Counted from the stretch's first letter, positions 10,213 to 22,451 are shown. The stretch is 64,000 bases of DNA from Xanthostigma xanthostigma (GCA_963575645.1 OY754466.1:8286001-8350000), one strand, 5' to 3'. Notes: a model not told the origin generated them from the letters alone. Translations and numbers: made by a program.

Positions 10213-11158
10213 TTATAGTAGAAGAGCCGAACCTAAATCGACCTTCACCGAGCTGATAATACTTAGAATGAAACATATTTTATCATGAATTTAGTATATT
10301 AGAAAATATATTAAAAATGGGTTTGCTAAAAAAATCCTGGACAGACTATTTTTAATTATTTTTAAAAAAATGATTTTTTATTAAATGTTGCAACATCAAG
10401 ATAAGAAAATTTTGTCCTGACTTGAAGTATAAAACGTATCCTATAAACGTATCGGTCCTATTAGGGGTTTGCGAATTTTAAAGATTTTAATTTTGACGCG
10501 CGTGGAAGTGTATGACAGAGAGATCCGAGGTAAGTAACTGTGTAATAATAAAGGACCCAACATCGCAGTCGCTTGTGATGGCACCCTGAATATTAGAAAG
10601 TGCTCGGTATGTAAACTTTCTAATATTCAGGGTGCCATCACAAGCGACTGCTATGTTAGGTCCTTTATTATTACACAGTTACTTACCTTGGATCTCTCTG
10701 TCACACACTTCTACGCGCGTCATAATTAAATTCGCAAACCCCTAATAGGACCGAATTTTTCGCAGACGAGACAACCCTATATCAACGTGTTCGCAATAAA
10801 ACAGCGCTTATGATGATATAAATTTTTTTCTATTATCCAATCAAGTGAAAGTAACTTGCATCGACATACCTGTTTATACCTGACAACCCAGTAGTTCGCC
10901 CAGGTAAATAATAGACAACCCAACGGCTGCACATTCTATACGTTTTATACTTCAAGTCAGGACAAAATTTTCTTATTATCTTGATGTTGCAACATTCATT
11001 TTTTTTAAAAATAATTAAAAATAGTCTGTCCAGGATTTTTGTAGCAAACCCATTTTTATTATATTTTCTAATATACTAAATTCATGATAAAATATGTTTC
11101 ATTCTATTATCAGCTCGGTGAAGGTCGATTTAGGTTCGGCTCTTAGACTAATAGCGTT
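10213..11158. repeat. giant imperfect palindrome, about 950 bp
   Basis: Outer arms of about 230 bp (from AGAGCCGAACCTAAATCGAC at 10224 to its reverse ending near 11144) enclose inner arms of about 150 bp that meet near 10610. About 180 bp present only on the right side (10760-10940) interrupts the symmetry. No coding capacity is seen. The class is unclear: it is a fold-back or long-TIR element. Confidence 0.8.
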
Positions 11159-11264
11159 AAATGTTTGACGCTGTGAACGAGCTGAACTCGCGTAAGAAGT
11201 TATACGCTTCAAAGCGAAACCGGTTACAATTTTACCATTCTATGAGATTTCTAAGCGTCGAACG

Positions 11265-11640
11265 TGATTCATAACAGTTGTAAGTTTATTAACCTAAGAT
11301 GCCCTTTCGTGCGAACGTCACTGGCTGCTATTCGTCTTGTACTCCGTCTGTGACGTTGCACCGCTGCGTCGCGTACTCTAGTACGCCATTTGACACGTTT
11401 CCGTGACTTCGGCGCTCGTCGCACACCCGCGATGGTGGACGCGAGTACGCGACGCAGTCGGGCGCTTGTTCGCCTGCTGCGGCGTCGCAGCCCCGAACAC
11501 GCCCGACGCCGGTCGACGCCGTAACCACCGCCGGGCAGGTTTGACGCGACCACCTAGCGCATCAGACTGGCGTCCACTCCCTCGCGTGGTGTCTGGTGGG
11601 TCCTCTCTATACGCACCACGTCGTCATGTAGTCTAAATAA
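11265..11640. promoter_or_regulatory. CpG-rich patch, possible internal promoter
   Basis: GC content and CpG count rise sharply here against an AT-rich intron. Frames on both strands are open but arginine-rich, and read as by-products of composition. Candidate internal promoter or alternative first exon for a shorter dystrophin; this rests on composition only. It could instead be an old GC-rich repeat. Confidence 0.25.
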
Positions 11641-14038
11641 CTAAACAATCGAATTATAAAACATATCCTGTTCAACTGTTTAAACAAATGAAATTAGGGT
11701 ACGCGTGTGTTGTGTGTGTGTTTCTGTTTGGAGTGATGCTGTTTTGTTTTGTTCTTCATGTCATTTGTTTACGAACGTGCGATGATAACCAACAAACAGA
11801 CAGTTGTTTTTTTTAATTTTCTTTAGTAAATTATGAATTGTTTTTAAAATTTTGAAAGTCAACGTTGCTAGTAGTGTAATTGTTAAAAATGAGAGAACGA
11901 CTCTAATAAGAAAACATGTTTTGTAATTAATTTTTTACCGGCTCGCTTTTGTTAAAATAACTGAACGTGATGACAAATGACGTGTGAAACAAGCAAATTG
12001 TGCGATTTTATTTTTATCATATATGCATTTTTTTGCGAATAATGCAAAAAATTGTATTGAAAAAATAGTTGCTTTTTTGTTTTTGTTAAATAACAGTTGA
12101 ATGTTATAGTTTAGCTGCAGTAAATGAAGGTGTAGTTTTTTGAAATATAAAACAGAAATATTAAAAAAATATATATTAGGTAGCTAAAATTAAACAAGAA
12201 TTTAAAAAAATGTGATCGTTATAAACAAGTCATCTGTTGCATTGATCCTAAAAACATAACCTTAAAAAGTAATGATTACTCAACTGTATTAAAGTCTGTC
12301 TTTTGTTTTATTTCGTAATAAACAAAACAGTATTTAATTGTCTATTATAACTATTTAACAATCATAAGTTGTATCCGTGAGTAAAAAGCTAATATTTATC
12401 AACCCAGCTGTTTTTTAAGTGCTTTAATATTAACAAAATATCAATAAGTGGTAAAAGTGTACGGCATATCAAGTGTTCTGTGTAAAAAGCTTTAAGTGTT
12501 TGTTTATCGATAAACATAACCTCAAAGTATAATTTAAAAAAGGGTTTGTTGATTATTTTTTTATACTTTGTTAAAAGTAAACATAATTAGATATTGTCAA
12601 TAGGATGTCGTTCATGAAAATGTTTTTTTACAATGTAATTTGAAAAAATATTTGCATAAGTGGTTTTTTATTTAATTTTTAAATATTCAGCGTACTTTTT
12701 AGTTTATTTCAAACGAAAATTTCTGTAAAATTAAAAAATTAATATTACATATTTTTTTTGCAAAACCCAGAGCTCTCACGCTATATAAAGTAAATTTTTA
12801 ATTTTGTTTTTAATAAATCAATCTAGAAATTACTTCTGTAGTGTGTAGGGTAAACTACGCGATCTTACAAGTTAAACTAAATTTTACTCTGTAATATTTG
12901 AGCATTGCATAAGAAGTTGCACTTCCTCCAAGTGTCGCGAGGCACATTTTTTTATCTTTGCATTCTCACAAGTCGGGAATTGTAAAATTATTATTCCATG
13001 ATGCATTTTCCTCACACCATAATGACCCGTTACTTCCACCATTTTGTCAGCAATATTTTCAGTTTTACTGTTTTGAAATATGATACTTCTCTCCCATTAA
13101 TAATAGTAGATTGTATATCTAGTGTCGTATAATGACGTATATTACGGACGAGTCATGGCATTATGTTAAGACGAGCGATAGCGAGTTTTATCGATTTGTG
13201 GGTGAGGATATCAATAGGCATGGGATATCTAGGCTCCTTTTTGCGCGCACCTCGTATAAAATAGATGTTTTTCACTTCATTTTCACTATTTTAAAAATGT
13301 TTGAGAGTTCATTTGTATTATAATACAGTGGAGCCGAAGGCTGCATTACTCTTGTCGCTTCCGTGTTTCTTGTCAGTTACGTGTGAAACCCCGATTAGCG
13401 GCTAATGCTAAATTTTACTTTACGCACCCGACACTTTGATCTTTTCTCTTCGAAAAAAGTTTTCTTATATTTTGAAAAATTACAGAGATCTTTGGTCGTA
13501 AAATAACTACAAAAATATTTACATATTTCTCCCATTGTTTCTGTGTAAAATAAATGTGATTTAATTACTATGTTAAATAATCATTAAAATAACTACGCGT
13601 TTAAACACAATCATTGATTTAATAAAAAAAAATTAAATATAAAAATTGAGTGTATTTTGGCACAAAAAAAAATCTTCTCGTTAACTTGTCTTCCCCGACG
13701 CCATTAACGCCGAATGTATGTTTCTCTTAACGCATAGGTAAGAAATATGATCTGTTTGTTTGTTTTGTTTGTAAGAAATATGATTCTTTTGTTTGTTTGC
13801 TAATGACTTATTTAAGTTGTACTGTTCTTTTGTTTTTGTACGCTTGCTGTTTCTTGAACAATATTGTGTACAATTTTGTTCGAAATTCCAATGTGAAAGC
13901 CCACACTGGAACTCCGATATTTCGGAATTTCGCACAAAATTTTAAACTGGAACTGGTTAAAATATCCGAATTTCGAAGTTAATGAAAAGATTAAAAATTA
14001 GCCTTAGACTAGAAAGCGGACCTTAATATAAATTTTAT
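11641..14038. other. AT-rich intron, no gene
   Basis: I see no exon, no clear element ends and no tandem array here. A short near-repeat AAGAAATATGAT occurs at 13740-13790. Confidence 0.5.
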
Positions 14039-14239
14039 ACACGCTTTATATTAACTTCACTTGTAAGTTTGTATGTATGTATTATTGTGAAAAAAGCGTG
14101 GGGCGCTTTGTTCCACATTTTCGTACATCGAGCGCCCCACGCTTTTTTCACAATAATACTAGTATTTTTTATTCATTATTGTTTTAAGCTTATTTTAAAA
14201 AAAAATATGTTTTACTTTTTAGTTCGATATAAAGCGTGT
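14039..14239. mobile_element. 201-bp MITE with a 28-bp perfect hairpin
   Basis: Inverted ends read ACACGCTTTATAT at both sides. Inside, 14080-14158 folds into a perfect 28-bp stem (AAAAAAGCGTGGGGCGCT in the left strand) with a ~23-nt loop. A larger relative lies at 37642-38139. No clear target duplication. Confidence 0.75.
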
Positions 14240-15097
14240 TTTTTAGTTTTTTTTAAACTATATTTATTTACTATAATGATTGATTTCGTTGTATGTATTT
14301 TATTCCTATCTTGGGATATAGTGGTATCATCTTCGTTAAATAAAAAGAATTTTTCTAATAATTTTGCGGCATGCAGAGCTTGTTCAGTGAAATTAATGTT
14401 TATTAGGGTCTAAATAATGACGTATTGTTTCGCTATTGAGAGTGGTTGTTACGCTATATATAGAGTTTACACTGTATATCTAAAATGTATAGATTTTTTA
14501 AGGTTTATATTAGTAGTGTTAATTTACGAAAAGGCACCAACTCCCTTAATTTTGAAGAAAAGAGTAGCTTCCCCAGGCTTCAAACTATCTCCATATTAAA
14601 TTTCATCACAATGGGTCCAGTGGTTTGGCCGTGAAAGCGTAACAAACCGACAGACAGACAGAGTATGGATTTGTCTGTAAATTAAAGATGTATATAGATC
14701 GTAGACTTTTTAATTGTTGCCATTGTCAACTGCGAGCCGTTCTGAATTGTTGTCGTTTCGACGTGTCAAAACGGAAGTAAACGATTGTATAACCGTTTCC
14801 GGTTTTTGTGTCACAATGCATTATGTAATATATTTATTTGTCACAATGCAATAATAATTACCATGCGTGTGTTAATTGTGTTATTAGAGCAATTATTTGT
14901 CAGAAATGTGTACTGTACAGCAGCGGTCAGAAGTTATTTTTTTACAACAGTATACGGTGGAACTTCGTTAATTCGAAGTCAGAGAGATCGGCCCGAAACA
15001 TCGATTCAACGAGATTTCGAATTTTTGAAGTTGATGTCGTTTCTTTCTAATTGTCAAGCCATCCGACGCACGCTGGTCTTGAATTGGTCTTTCCTAA
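14240..15097. repeat. intronic stretch with an RTE-like tail fragment
   Basis: At 14570-14670 the text GGTCCAGTGGTTTGGCCGTG, followed by GAAAGCGTAACAAACCGACAGACAGACAG in separate blocks, is a standard insect RTE/CR1-type 3' tail. Around 14955-15035, GGTGGAACTTCGTTAATTCG resembles a pogo-type TIR without a partner I can place. The rest is unassigned. Confidence 0.5.
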
Positions 15098-15549
15098 AGG
15101 CCGCTGTACACGAGACTAGAAAACGCTGCCAGATTCTTTGCTAGATTTACCTACCTACTAGTTTTCTTAGTGCTGACTTTCTTGATTGCTGTTATGTGCT
15201 CGCTTCACACGAGACGTCTTTTCAAGCTAGTTTTGTGAATAGATCTGGTGCGTGCGCAGTGACAGTTCAAATATAAACACAGAGCAAAACGTTTCTGTTG
15301 TCTGACTCTGCGAGCAGAATGACGCCGTGTTGGTTTGTGGGCGTTTGTACAAGTCGCCCACGTGACAAGATACTGCTTCCTAATTGGTTCTTGCTCATAT
15401 CTGGCAGCGGGCCTAGCAAGGAAAATAGCCCCTGTTCTAATTTTAAAACCTATCTTGTGAGCCCGCAGTGACGTCATTTCCAGCTTCGTACCCAGCCTAC
15501 CGGCCAGCAGAACTCTATGCAGTGTTTCCAGCCTCGTGTGCAGCGGCCT
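15098..15549. mobile_element. PIF/Harbinger-like MITE, copy 1
   Basis: 452 bp with ends AGGCCGCTGTACACGAGACT and, reversed, AGGCCGCTGCACACGAGGCT, flanked by the 3-bp duplication TAA (15095-15097 and 15550-15552). The 3-bp T-A-type duplication and GGCC-type ends fit PIF/Harbinger. Other copies are at 21849-22275 and 60558-60965. Confidence 0.82.
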
Positions 15550-15890
15550 TAATTCGTTAAAGAATACCGATTTCCAAGCTCGTTCTGTGAATTCGGAATT
15601 TTGGCTTTTTTTTTACTTTTGGCCACACGTGTATTAAATTACAAATGTCGCTCGGACCAATTAGAGTCGACGTAACATTTTGTTTATATCAACATATCCA
15701 TTAAGAGCTAGCCGTGTCTCACTCCCCTCTCTTCGTTTCGTACCCATAATTATGTCCTGTTTTGGTCAATTTATTGTGCCCCTCCCTACATAGTGGTCGG
15801 AGTTCGGTTAATTATTATTGTTATTGTAGAGGCGCTGCTGGCACCTTGTTTACACCAATCGTAGTTTGTTTAAACAGTGACGTGACGAAA
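15550..15890. other. unassigned intronic stretch
   Basis: No gene or recognisable element. The sequence is ordinary intron with mixed composition. Confidence 0.4.
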
Positions 15891-16234
15891 TCTATACTAA
15901 TATATAAAGCTAAAGAGTTTCTTTGTTTGTTTGTTTGAACGCGCTAATCTCAGGAATTACTGGTTCGAATTGAAAAAAAAAGTATTGTTGGATAGTCCAT
16001 TTATCGAGAAAGGCTATAGGCTATATAATATCACGCTACGAGCAGTAGGAGCGGGGAATCAATGAAAAATGTTGCAAAATGTGTCCGTCCGACAAAAACT
16101 TTTGAACGGTAACTCCGATCATCATGAAATTTGGACACAACATTCATCTCGGTAAACTAAGATGAATGTGCGTACTCATATTCCTCCCCCCATTCGTTCT
16201 TTTGCACCCGGGTGAAACCGGGCGGGACCGCTGA
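15891..16234 (-). mobile_element. RTE-like tail repeat, near full length
   Basis: Read on the minus strand: CACCCGGGTG, GAACGAATGGGG, CCGAGATGAATGTTGTGTCC, then TATAGCCTATAGCC, CTGAGATTAGCGCGTTC, CAAACAAACAAA, and the terminal TATATTAGTATAGA. This is the commonest dispersed family in the window. Such non-coding tails resemble the 3' ends of RTE-clade retrotransposons or SINEs that borrow them. Confidence 0.8.
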
Positions 16235-16244
16235 TCTTATCTAT

Positions 16245-16735
16245 ATATATTAATAATAATAATAATAATATTTATTGGTTAAAAGACCAAAAGGCATAAG
16301 TTCAGCTATAGAAGCTGTTTTACAACTTAACCTACCGTGTCACAATTTTGGCCGCGCTAATCACCGAAACCACTGAACCGATTTTAATGAAATTTTGTTT
16401 ACTTGGTGCAACTTACGCTATAGGTACGATAGTTTTTATTAAATATTTTGTACAAAATTACGGTGTTTTCTCAAAAAAACTGTTTTAGTAACATGTAACG
16501 ACATCTGACAGAATTTACTCGTAGCTATTAGTTCAGAAGCAAACAAAAAAGCTGTTTTAATATCAAGTAGCGACATCTGATAGAATTCGATCAAAGCTGT
16601 TAGTTCAGAAGCAAATCTGGTATAGCATTTGCTTAAAGCTATTAGTTCAGACGCCGGGCCGCAAACGTAATACATTTTGCAGAACTATATCTGTCGCACC
16701 CGGGTGAAACCGGAACGGGCCGCTAGTATTTTTGT
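16245..16735 (-). repeat. LINE 3' tail, 60-bp repeats and RTE-like end
   Basis: At 16250-16275 an AAT/TAA run beside ATATTTATTGGTTAAAAGAC is a LINE tail on the minus strand. At about 16490-16660 three imperfect tandem units share CATCTGA, GAATT and TTAGTTCAGA. The segment ends at 16695-16727 with CACCCGGGTGAAACCGGAAC, the reversed start of the RTE-like family. Confidence 0.6.
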
Positions 16736-17280
16736 ATTTTTGAAGTGACTGCCAAATTTGATGGCGGTAATCATTTATTATAAAACTAATTATGAACGAT
16801 CCTATCCCCTATGTGAAGCAATTTGGTGTTCGAATCAATAATTTACCTCCATGCAATTCCCGTTTAATCGCTTTATAATTGGTATTTATATATACATTTC
16901 TGATATTTGTTTTCACGTCATCGAAATTTAATGAACTTAAGGCTTTTTTATGCATTCGCAATTTTGTAAACGTGAACAACGGTTGATGAAATTTATCGAA
17001 ATTAAAAATAATTGTAATAGAATAAAAAAAACGTAAGTATAACTCTTCAACGTATGCGCCTAATTTCTCCAAAAATATTTGCAAGTTAAATATTCCACCA
17101 AAATTGTTTTTGATGGGATCTCATTTCTTTTAGGTAGGTCATCCTCTTTTTTTCTAGGGTAATACCTATATCTTGTCTGCCAGCTACTGAGTTTCTTAAA
17201 CCCCACTCTCTGACCCTATTGATTTTTCGAATAATGAAATTTCGAGATTTTTCATTTTTTTCTTCCTTTATAGGCTAAAC
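16736..17280. other. unassigned intronic stretch
   Basis: AT-rich; the open frame at 16809-17084 (minus) matches nothing I know. Ends with the 8-bp target site of the next element. Confidence 0.4.
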
Positions 17281-17571
17281 CAGGCCTGGGCAAATGGCGA
17301 CCCGTGGGCCGGATTTGGCCCGCAGTAGACTTTTGTCCGGCCCGCGAAGCATTTTATAAATGGTTATTAAGAGCTAAAATAGTTTGCCAATATAATTTGG
17401 CGCATAAAATTTTTTTAGAAAAATAGTAAATAGCAAGGGCCACAACAGACGAAAAAAGACCTTTTTGTTGCGGAAATAAAAGGACCTTTTTTTTGCTCTC
17501 CAAAGTTTTGGCCCACGATCAAATTTTCATCAGCAATGTGGCCCGACGATCAAAAAATTTGTCCGCCCCTG
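17281..17571. mobile_element. hAT MITE, 291 bp
   Basis: Ends CAGGCCTGGGCAAATGGCGA and TTTGTCCGCCCCTG, flanked by GGCTAAAC (17273-17280) and TGCTAAAC (17572-17579), an 8-bp duplication with one change. The 'CAGGCCTGGGCAA...GGCCCG' wording is typical of hAT miniatures in many animals. Confidence 0.88.
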
Positions 17572-18219
17572 TGCTAAACGCTAACTAAAATTCAAAATTT
17601 CAAGTTTGTAAGACTGCTAGAAGTACCTTAGAATTTTGATGATCAGTCAAAATAACTGAGTTGGCTTTACATGAGATCTCACAACTTTTTGTAGCGGAAG
17701 AACTGTGTTGCGAGACTTGGCATTTTTTTACATTTTATGTTTTTGATGGGATCTCATCATCTCATTTCTTTTTGTAGTATTTTTTAGACGAAACATGTAT
17801 CTTAGCACCATTTTTTGTTTAACGAAAACTTTTTGACATAATCCAGTCTGACCCCAGCAGAGAATTCCGTAATGAATAAGCCCCCAACATAACGCTGCGC
17901 CGATGCAGTTTAGTGCATGTAGTTTTGATGTCAAACATATCGTGTACACGTGTAAAATACGGCGACCCGAACGTGTGTAGAGTTTATGGGTGCACGTGTC
18001 AGTTAAAAAGAAGGGGGATGGCATTCAGGAGGAAGAAGGGGATGCTGCATTTATACATAGCAGGTTGCAGGAGCTCTCTTGACACTGCGTTTTGTTTATT
18101 CAAGATGTCGGGGTTGTTGTAAGTAAATGATGCCGCTCCGGAACGCTTTGAAGTATTTGCTGAGCGGCAAAGGACGAAGTAACGATCGTAATCTATGCAT
18201 AGGTAACTAGCCGTCACCC
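17572..18219. other. unassigned intronic stretch
   Basis: No gene or clear element. The open frames at 17728-18226 overlap on both strands and have no familiar motif. Confidence 0.4.
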
Positions 18220-18365
18220 GCGGCATCGCGCGCCTTAATAGAAACTTGACGTATACCTATATCCGGTATTAGATTAGAAATATATAGACAGCATTGATTC
18301 TCCGAAGATGGCATAAAGATTGCCGAAACGTCAGACAATAAAATGCAATAAAAACCTTGAGTATT
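18220..18365 (+). repeat. Penelope-like terminal unit
   Basis: A short retroelement-like start (CTAGCCGTCACCCGCGGCAT) is followed at 18302-18332 by CCGAAGA, T, GGCA-loop-TGCC, GAAACGTC. That is the Penelope/hammerhead-like stem-loop seen nine times in the window. No palindrome arms are seen around this copy. Confidence 0.65.
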
Positions 18366-18740
18366 TGCTCTGTTCATCGATCCTATGCCACCAGGATTCT
18401 TCCTTTTTAATCTTCCAACATTTGAACAGGATCATCATCTCTCTAAATTATTAGAGTTATCTTTCACAGAAATATATAACCCTCATCTGTTATTTGATGA
18501 TGACAAAGATTATATGTTAGATCGGAGAATCTCGTTAGAGATTCTCTTCTGTGCTAAATTCCGCACATCTCTAAAAGATTCTTATACATTGATATTGCCG
18601 CTCTCCCATATAACGCCGTGTATAAGACGCCAGTTTCCGAGTTCTATAGTTCTGTGACCACGTGACTTTCGTCTTACCAATTTTTCGTATCACCCGCATA
18701 TAGTACTTTTATACGACAATAATAGCGATATACTGTGACC

Positions 18741-18812
18741 GCCCGGTGGCCGAGCGGTTAAGACGTAAGGCCAGTAGTGGCAACGTCTAGGGTTCGATTC
18801 CCGCCATCATTG
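18741..18812 (+). pseudogene. tRNA-derived (Leu/Ser-like) SINE head
   Basis: Contains box A GTGGCCGAGCGGTTAAGACG and box B GGGTTCGATTCCC in the right order and spacing, followed by an A-run and AT-rich tail. The anticodon region does not fold cleanly and there is no proper 3' acceptor pairing, so a SINE or tRNA relic is more likely than a live tRNA. Confidence 0.6.
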
Positions 18813-19054
18813 GAAAAAAAAAATTCTACTCCATTTCATTTCCAATTGATATTTTTATATTATATATAATATATTTCTTATATATATATATTTTTTTAAA
18901 TTTTTATTTTTTTTTTATTTTCAACCTTAGCTGGAGAGTACAGTATAATGATCAGAGATTATAAGAACGGTTGGGTTTATGTAAAAGATCAAACCGTTGA
19001 GAAAAGAAAGTGGCCTCTTAATTCTAAAAATGCACATAATATCTATGTTTATTT

Positions 19055-19393
19055 AAAAAAAAAAACTTCGGAGAAGTAAAAACTTCGTTCTGAGCTAAAT
19101 TCAAAAACTTGAGGAGACTGAATCTCAAGATTATAACTTAAAAAAAAACAATTTCGAGGCAGACAAGACATTGAAATCAAGATCGAAATTATGTGTCTAA
19201 GACGTCTAAAAAAAATGAATTTCGAGGCAGACAAGGAATTGAAATCCAACCTCGAAATTCGAGCTTGATTTCAATTTCTTGTCTGCCTCGACATTTTTTT
19301 TTTTTAGTTATAATCTTGAGATCAAGTCTCCTCAAGTTTTTGAATTTAGCACAGAACGAAGTTTTTACTTCTCCGAAGTTTTTTTTTTTTTAA
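19055..19393. repeat. inverted-repeat element with CTTCGGAGAAG ends
   Basis: Ends read AAACTTCGGAGAAGTAAAAA and its reverse. Internal words GAGGCAGACAAG and ATTGAAATC recur in both orientations. One arm recurs at about 61395-61610. Probably a DNA-type miniature with long inverted ends and internal duplications; no target duplication was identified. Confidence 0.75.
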
Positions 19394-20453
19394 TATACAC
19401 ACTGATAAATCGCACATGGGTTGCCTAGCTAAGTCGCGTACCGATATTATTAAATTAAGTAAATTCTAATTAACTGTTTTGGATCAAGTTAAACATAAAA
19501 ATCGAGCCTAAGATGAGAGATTATGACTTTCACCGCAACCTACGAACACCACTGGAATCAGTCGAAAGTTCTGGAAGTATCGAGAAACGAGGCTGGAGAG
19601 ATGTATCACGCAGCGCAAACAGTGCGAGATGTACCATAGATTCTATACATAAATATAGATCATCAACATAAACATACCTTGTAAATAGTTACCGCTGTAT
19701 TCGGTTACATTGTCTGCACTGTTCGAGCTATCTTATATATCTCTCCAGCCTCGTTTCGGACAAGTTCCCAAAAAGTTGTTCCCAAAAATAGTGTTGTACG
19801 CCACTGGTGACGTAAGACAGCGTTATGGAAGGCAATATAGAAAGACTGGCAGCGCATGCATACATATGAGATAAGTTATAGCTGTTATATAACTGAATCT
19901 TACCTGAAACGACTCACTTACTAAGACTGTCAATTGTTCAATAGGAACAATTGACAGTCTCTATATAGTACACCGACCGGGACATTGTAGGAGGTAATGG
20001 TTTGTACGCAGGCTTATGGCACTCTCTTCTTAAAGTAATTTCACTAATATTCAATAACTGTCATATACTTATCTACTTCCATATCCTTTTATCTTACCTT
20101 AGTGCTAATAACTCTACGTTGATGCACTGGTTTTTTTCTTTCTCTTGTTTTCTTCTTCCTTTTTTGTTTATATATTGTGTTTTTTTTCTTTTGAATTTTC
20201 TATTCTAAATAAAAAAAAAGTTTCTCTACTTGCCTAAGTTGATTGTACGGGGAATACCCCAGGCAATGATACAGTGTTGTCATTTTAAAACATTGTTTTA
20301 AATAAAAATAAACTGTATGTTAGGTTGGGTACATCACTTTTAAGGCGCCACTCATAAAAACGAAATTACGGTAGAATTGAACATGTCTACGGTGGTAGAT
20401 ATGTCCAAATTACGGTAGGTTTACCGTAATTACGGCGTTGTTAGAGACACTGA
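19394..20453. repeat. intronic stretch with two small inverted pairs
   Basis: At 19582-19603 and 19738-19757 CGAGGCTGGAGAGAT and its reverse face each other. At 19926-19960 GACTGTCAATTGTTC and its reverse form a short hairpin. The remainder is AT-rich without recognised features. Confidence 0.5.
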
Positions 20454-21459
20454 ATAGGTCATATGCATAAAACTCCAAATTGGTTAAAATTTTTATTTCG
20501 AAATATATTTTAGTTCTTGATCATAACGTAATGGTTATTTTATTAATCTAATCACTGAAAAAAATGCAAATAATAAAAAAGAAATGTAGAAAATAAGCGC
20601 TATTTTCGAATTCTCAAAACGCATTGTGACGTCAGAGTATATATCCACAACAGTTTTCATGACGACTGTGTCGTCTCACAGTAAGATTATGTCAGTATTT
20701 AGAGAAAACAACAAATAAACTTCATTTAGAACATTGACAATAGGTCATATGCATGATTTTTTTTTATATTTTTAATAGATTATTTAGTCAACCATAATAC
20801 GGAAAAAAATTGATAATCATTTAAAAATGTAATATTATCATAAGAAAAAAAATATTAAATTCCACATTCAAAAATAGACAGTTTAAACAATCGGCCATGT
20901 TCGCGGGCTTATGTGACGTCATGATATACGATGCATGCCAACCTTGATGTCAAATTGTCAATGTTCTAAATGAAGTTTATTTGTTGTTTTCTCTAAATAC
21001 TGACATAATCTTACTGTGAGACGACACAGTCGTCATGAAAACTGTTGTGGATATATACTCTGACGTCACGATGCGTTTTGAAAATTCGAAAATAGCGCTT
21101 ATTTTCTACATTTCTTTTTTATTATTTGTATTTTTTTCAGTGATTAGATTAATAAAATAACCGTTACGTTATGATCAAGAACTAAAATATATTTCGAAAT
21201 AAAAATTTTAACCAATTTGGAGTTTTATGCATATGACCTATTTGACATCAAGGTTGGCATGCATCGTATATCATGACGTCACATAAGCCCGCGAACATGG
21301 CCGATTGTTTAAACTGTATATTTTTGAATGTGAAATTTAATATTTTTTTTCTTATGATAATATTACATTTTTAAATGATTATCATTTTTTTTCCGTATTA
21401 TGGTTGACTAAATAATCTATTAAAAATATAAAAAAAATCATGCATATGACCTATTGTCA
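20454..21459. mobile_element. MITE inserted into its own relative (A-B-A'-B')
   Basis: TAGGTCATATGCAT occurs at the start of A (20454) and of B (about 20741), and its reverse ends A' (about 21241) and B' (about 21452). A (about 286 bp) pairs with A', and B (about 213 bp) with B'. A followed by B' would be one ~500-bp element with 14-bp inverted ends. B followed by A' is its exact reverse, placed in its middle. The arms are highly similar, so the event looks fairly recent. Confidence 0.82.
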
Positions 21460-21848
21460 ACGGTCATTTATATGTAATCTGCGAAGGCTTCGACTATATA
21501 TACACCTGAAGTCTGTTTGCATGTACAAATTGCCTATAGCGTATACTAAAGACATTAAAGCTCTTGAGATATGTATACCTACGTGCGTTGGGAGAGGGAG
21601 GGGATGGCGAGTCGTGTTCTAGGACTAGCTAGAGCAACTGTCCCTGCGCCCCTCACATACCGCCCGTCGGTGATTTCCTCTTGCGTATGTCTAAAAGGAA
21701 GTCGTAAATATAGTCCGAAGAAGGCATTCGCTCTCTCTGTCTTGATGTCTGTTCTACCCCATTCAGCAGCTACTGTTCGAATTCGTCGTCGTCGGTCGGA
21801 TTCCGAACTATGTCGAGCGCAAATTGTCGCTGTCAAACTTGCTGTATA
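21460..21848. other. unassigned stretch, moderately GC-rich
   Basis: Between the nested MITE and the Harbinger-like copy. Open frames on both strands at 21571-21860 have no familiar motif. Nothing else is seen. Confidence 0.4.
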
Positions 21849-22275
21849 AGGCCGCTGCACACGAGGGTAGAAACGCTGCTAGGAGCTCTGCTAGCCGGTA
21901 GGCTGGGTACGAAGCTGGAAATGACGTCATTGCGGGCTGCCTTGCTAGCTCAGAAGATAGGTTTTAAAATTAGAACAGGGGCTATTTTCCCTGCTAGATT
22001 TGTTGCTAGCAAGAACCAATCAGGAAGCAGTATTTTCACGTGGGCACTTGAACACCCACATGGCGTCATTCTGCCAGACAACAGACACGTTTTGCTCTGT
22101 GTTTATATTCGAACTGTCACTGCGCGCGCACCATATCTATCCACAAAACACGCTTGAAAAATAGTCTCGTGTGAAGCGAGCACTTAACAACAATGAAGAA
22201 AACCAGCGCTAGAAAACTAGTAGGCAAATCTAGCAAGGAATCTAGCAGCGTTTCTAGCCTCGTGTGCAGTGGCCT
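21849..22275. mobile_element. PIF/Harbinger-like MITE, copy 2
   Basis: 427 bp. Ends AGGCCGCTGCACACGAGGGT and, reversed, AGGCCACTGCACACGAGGCT. Flanks ATA and TTA agree with a degenerate TWA duplication. Body shared with copies 1 and 3, including CTGTCACTGCGCGCGCAC and GGTTTTAAAATTAGAACAGG. Confidence 0.78.
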
Positions 22276-22451
22276 TTACATTTTGCATGACAGTTGAATC
22301 GCGGTAATCCGACAAACGTTTTGCATGACGGTGTCGGATGATCGAATTTGTCGGACTATAGAGTATTGCTATCGACCCCTTGTAGTCCGGAACTTTTTTT
22401 GAAAAGGAGTACAAATTACATACACTGTAAATATGAAAAGATCTTTACAGA

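Noticed and set aside
11269-11636. Arginine-rich open frames on both strands
   Set aside because: Overlapping frames in a CpG-rich patch; composition alone keeps them open and neither resembles a protein family.
18741-18812. Functional tRNA-Ser or tRNA-Leu gene
   Set aside because: Boxes A and B are present, but the acceptor and anticodon arms do not pair properly and an A-rich tail follows, as in a SINE.
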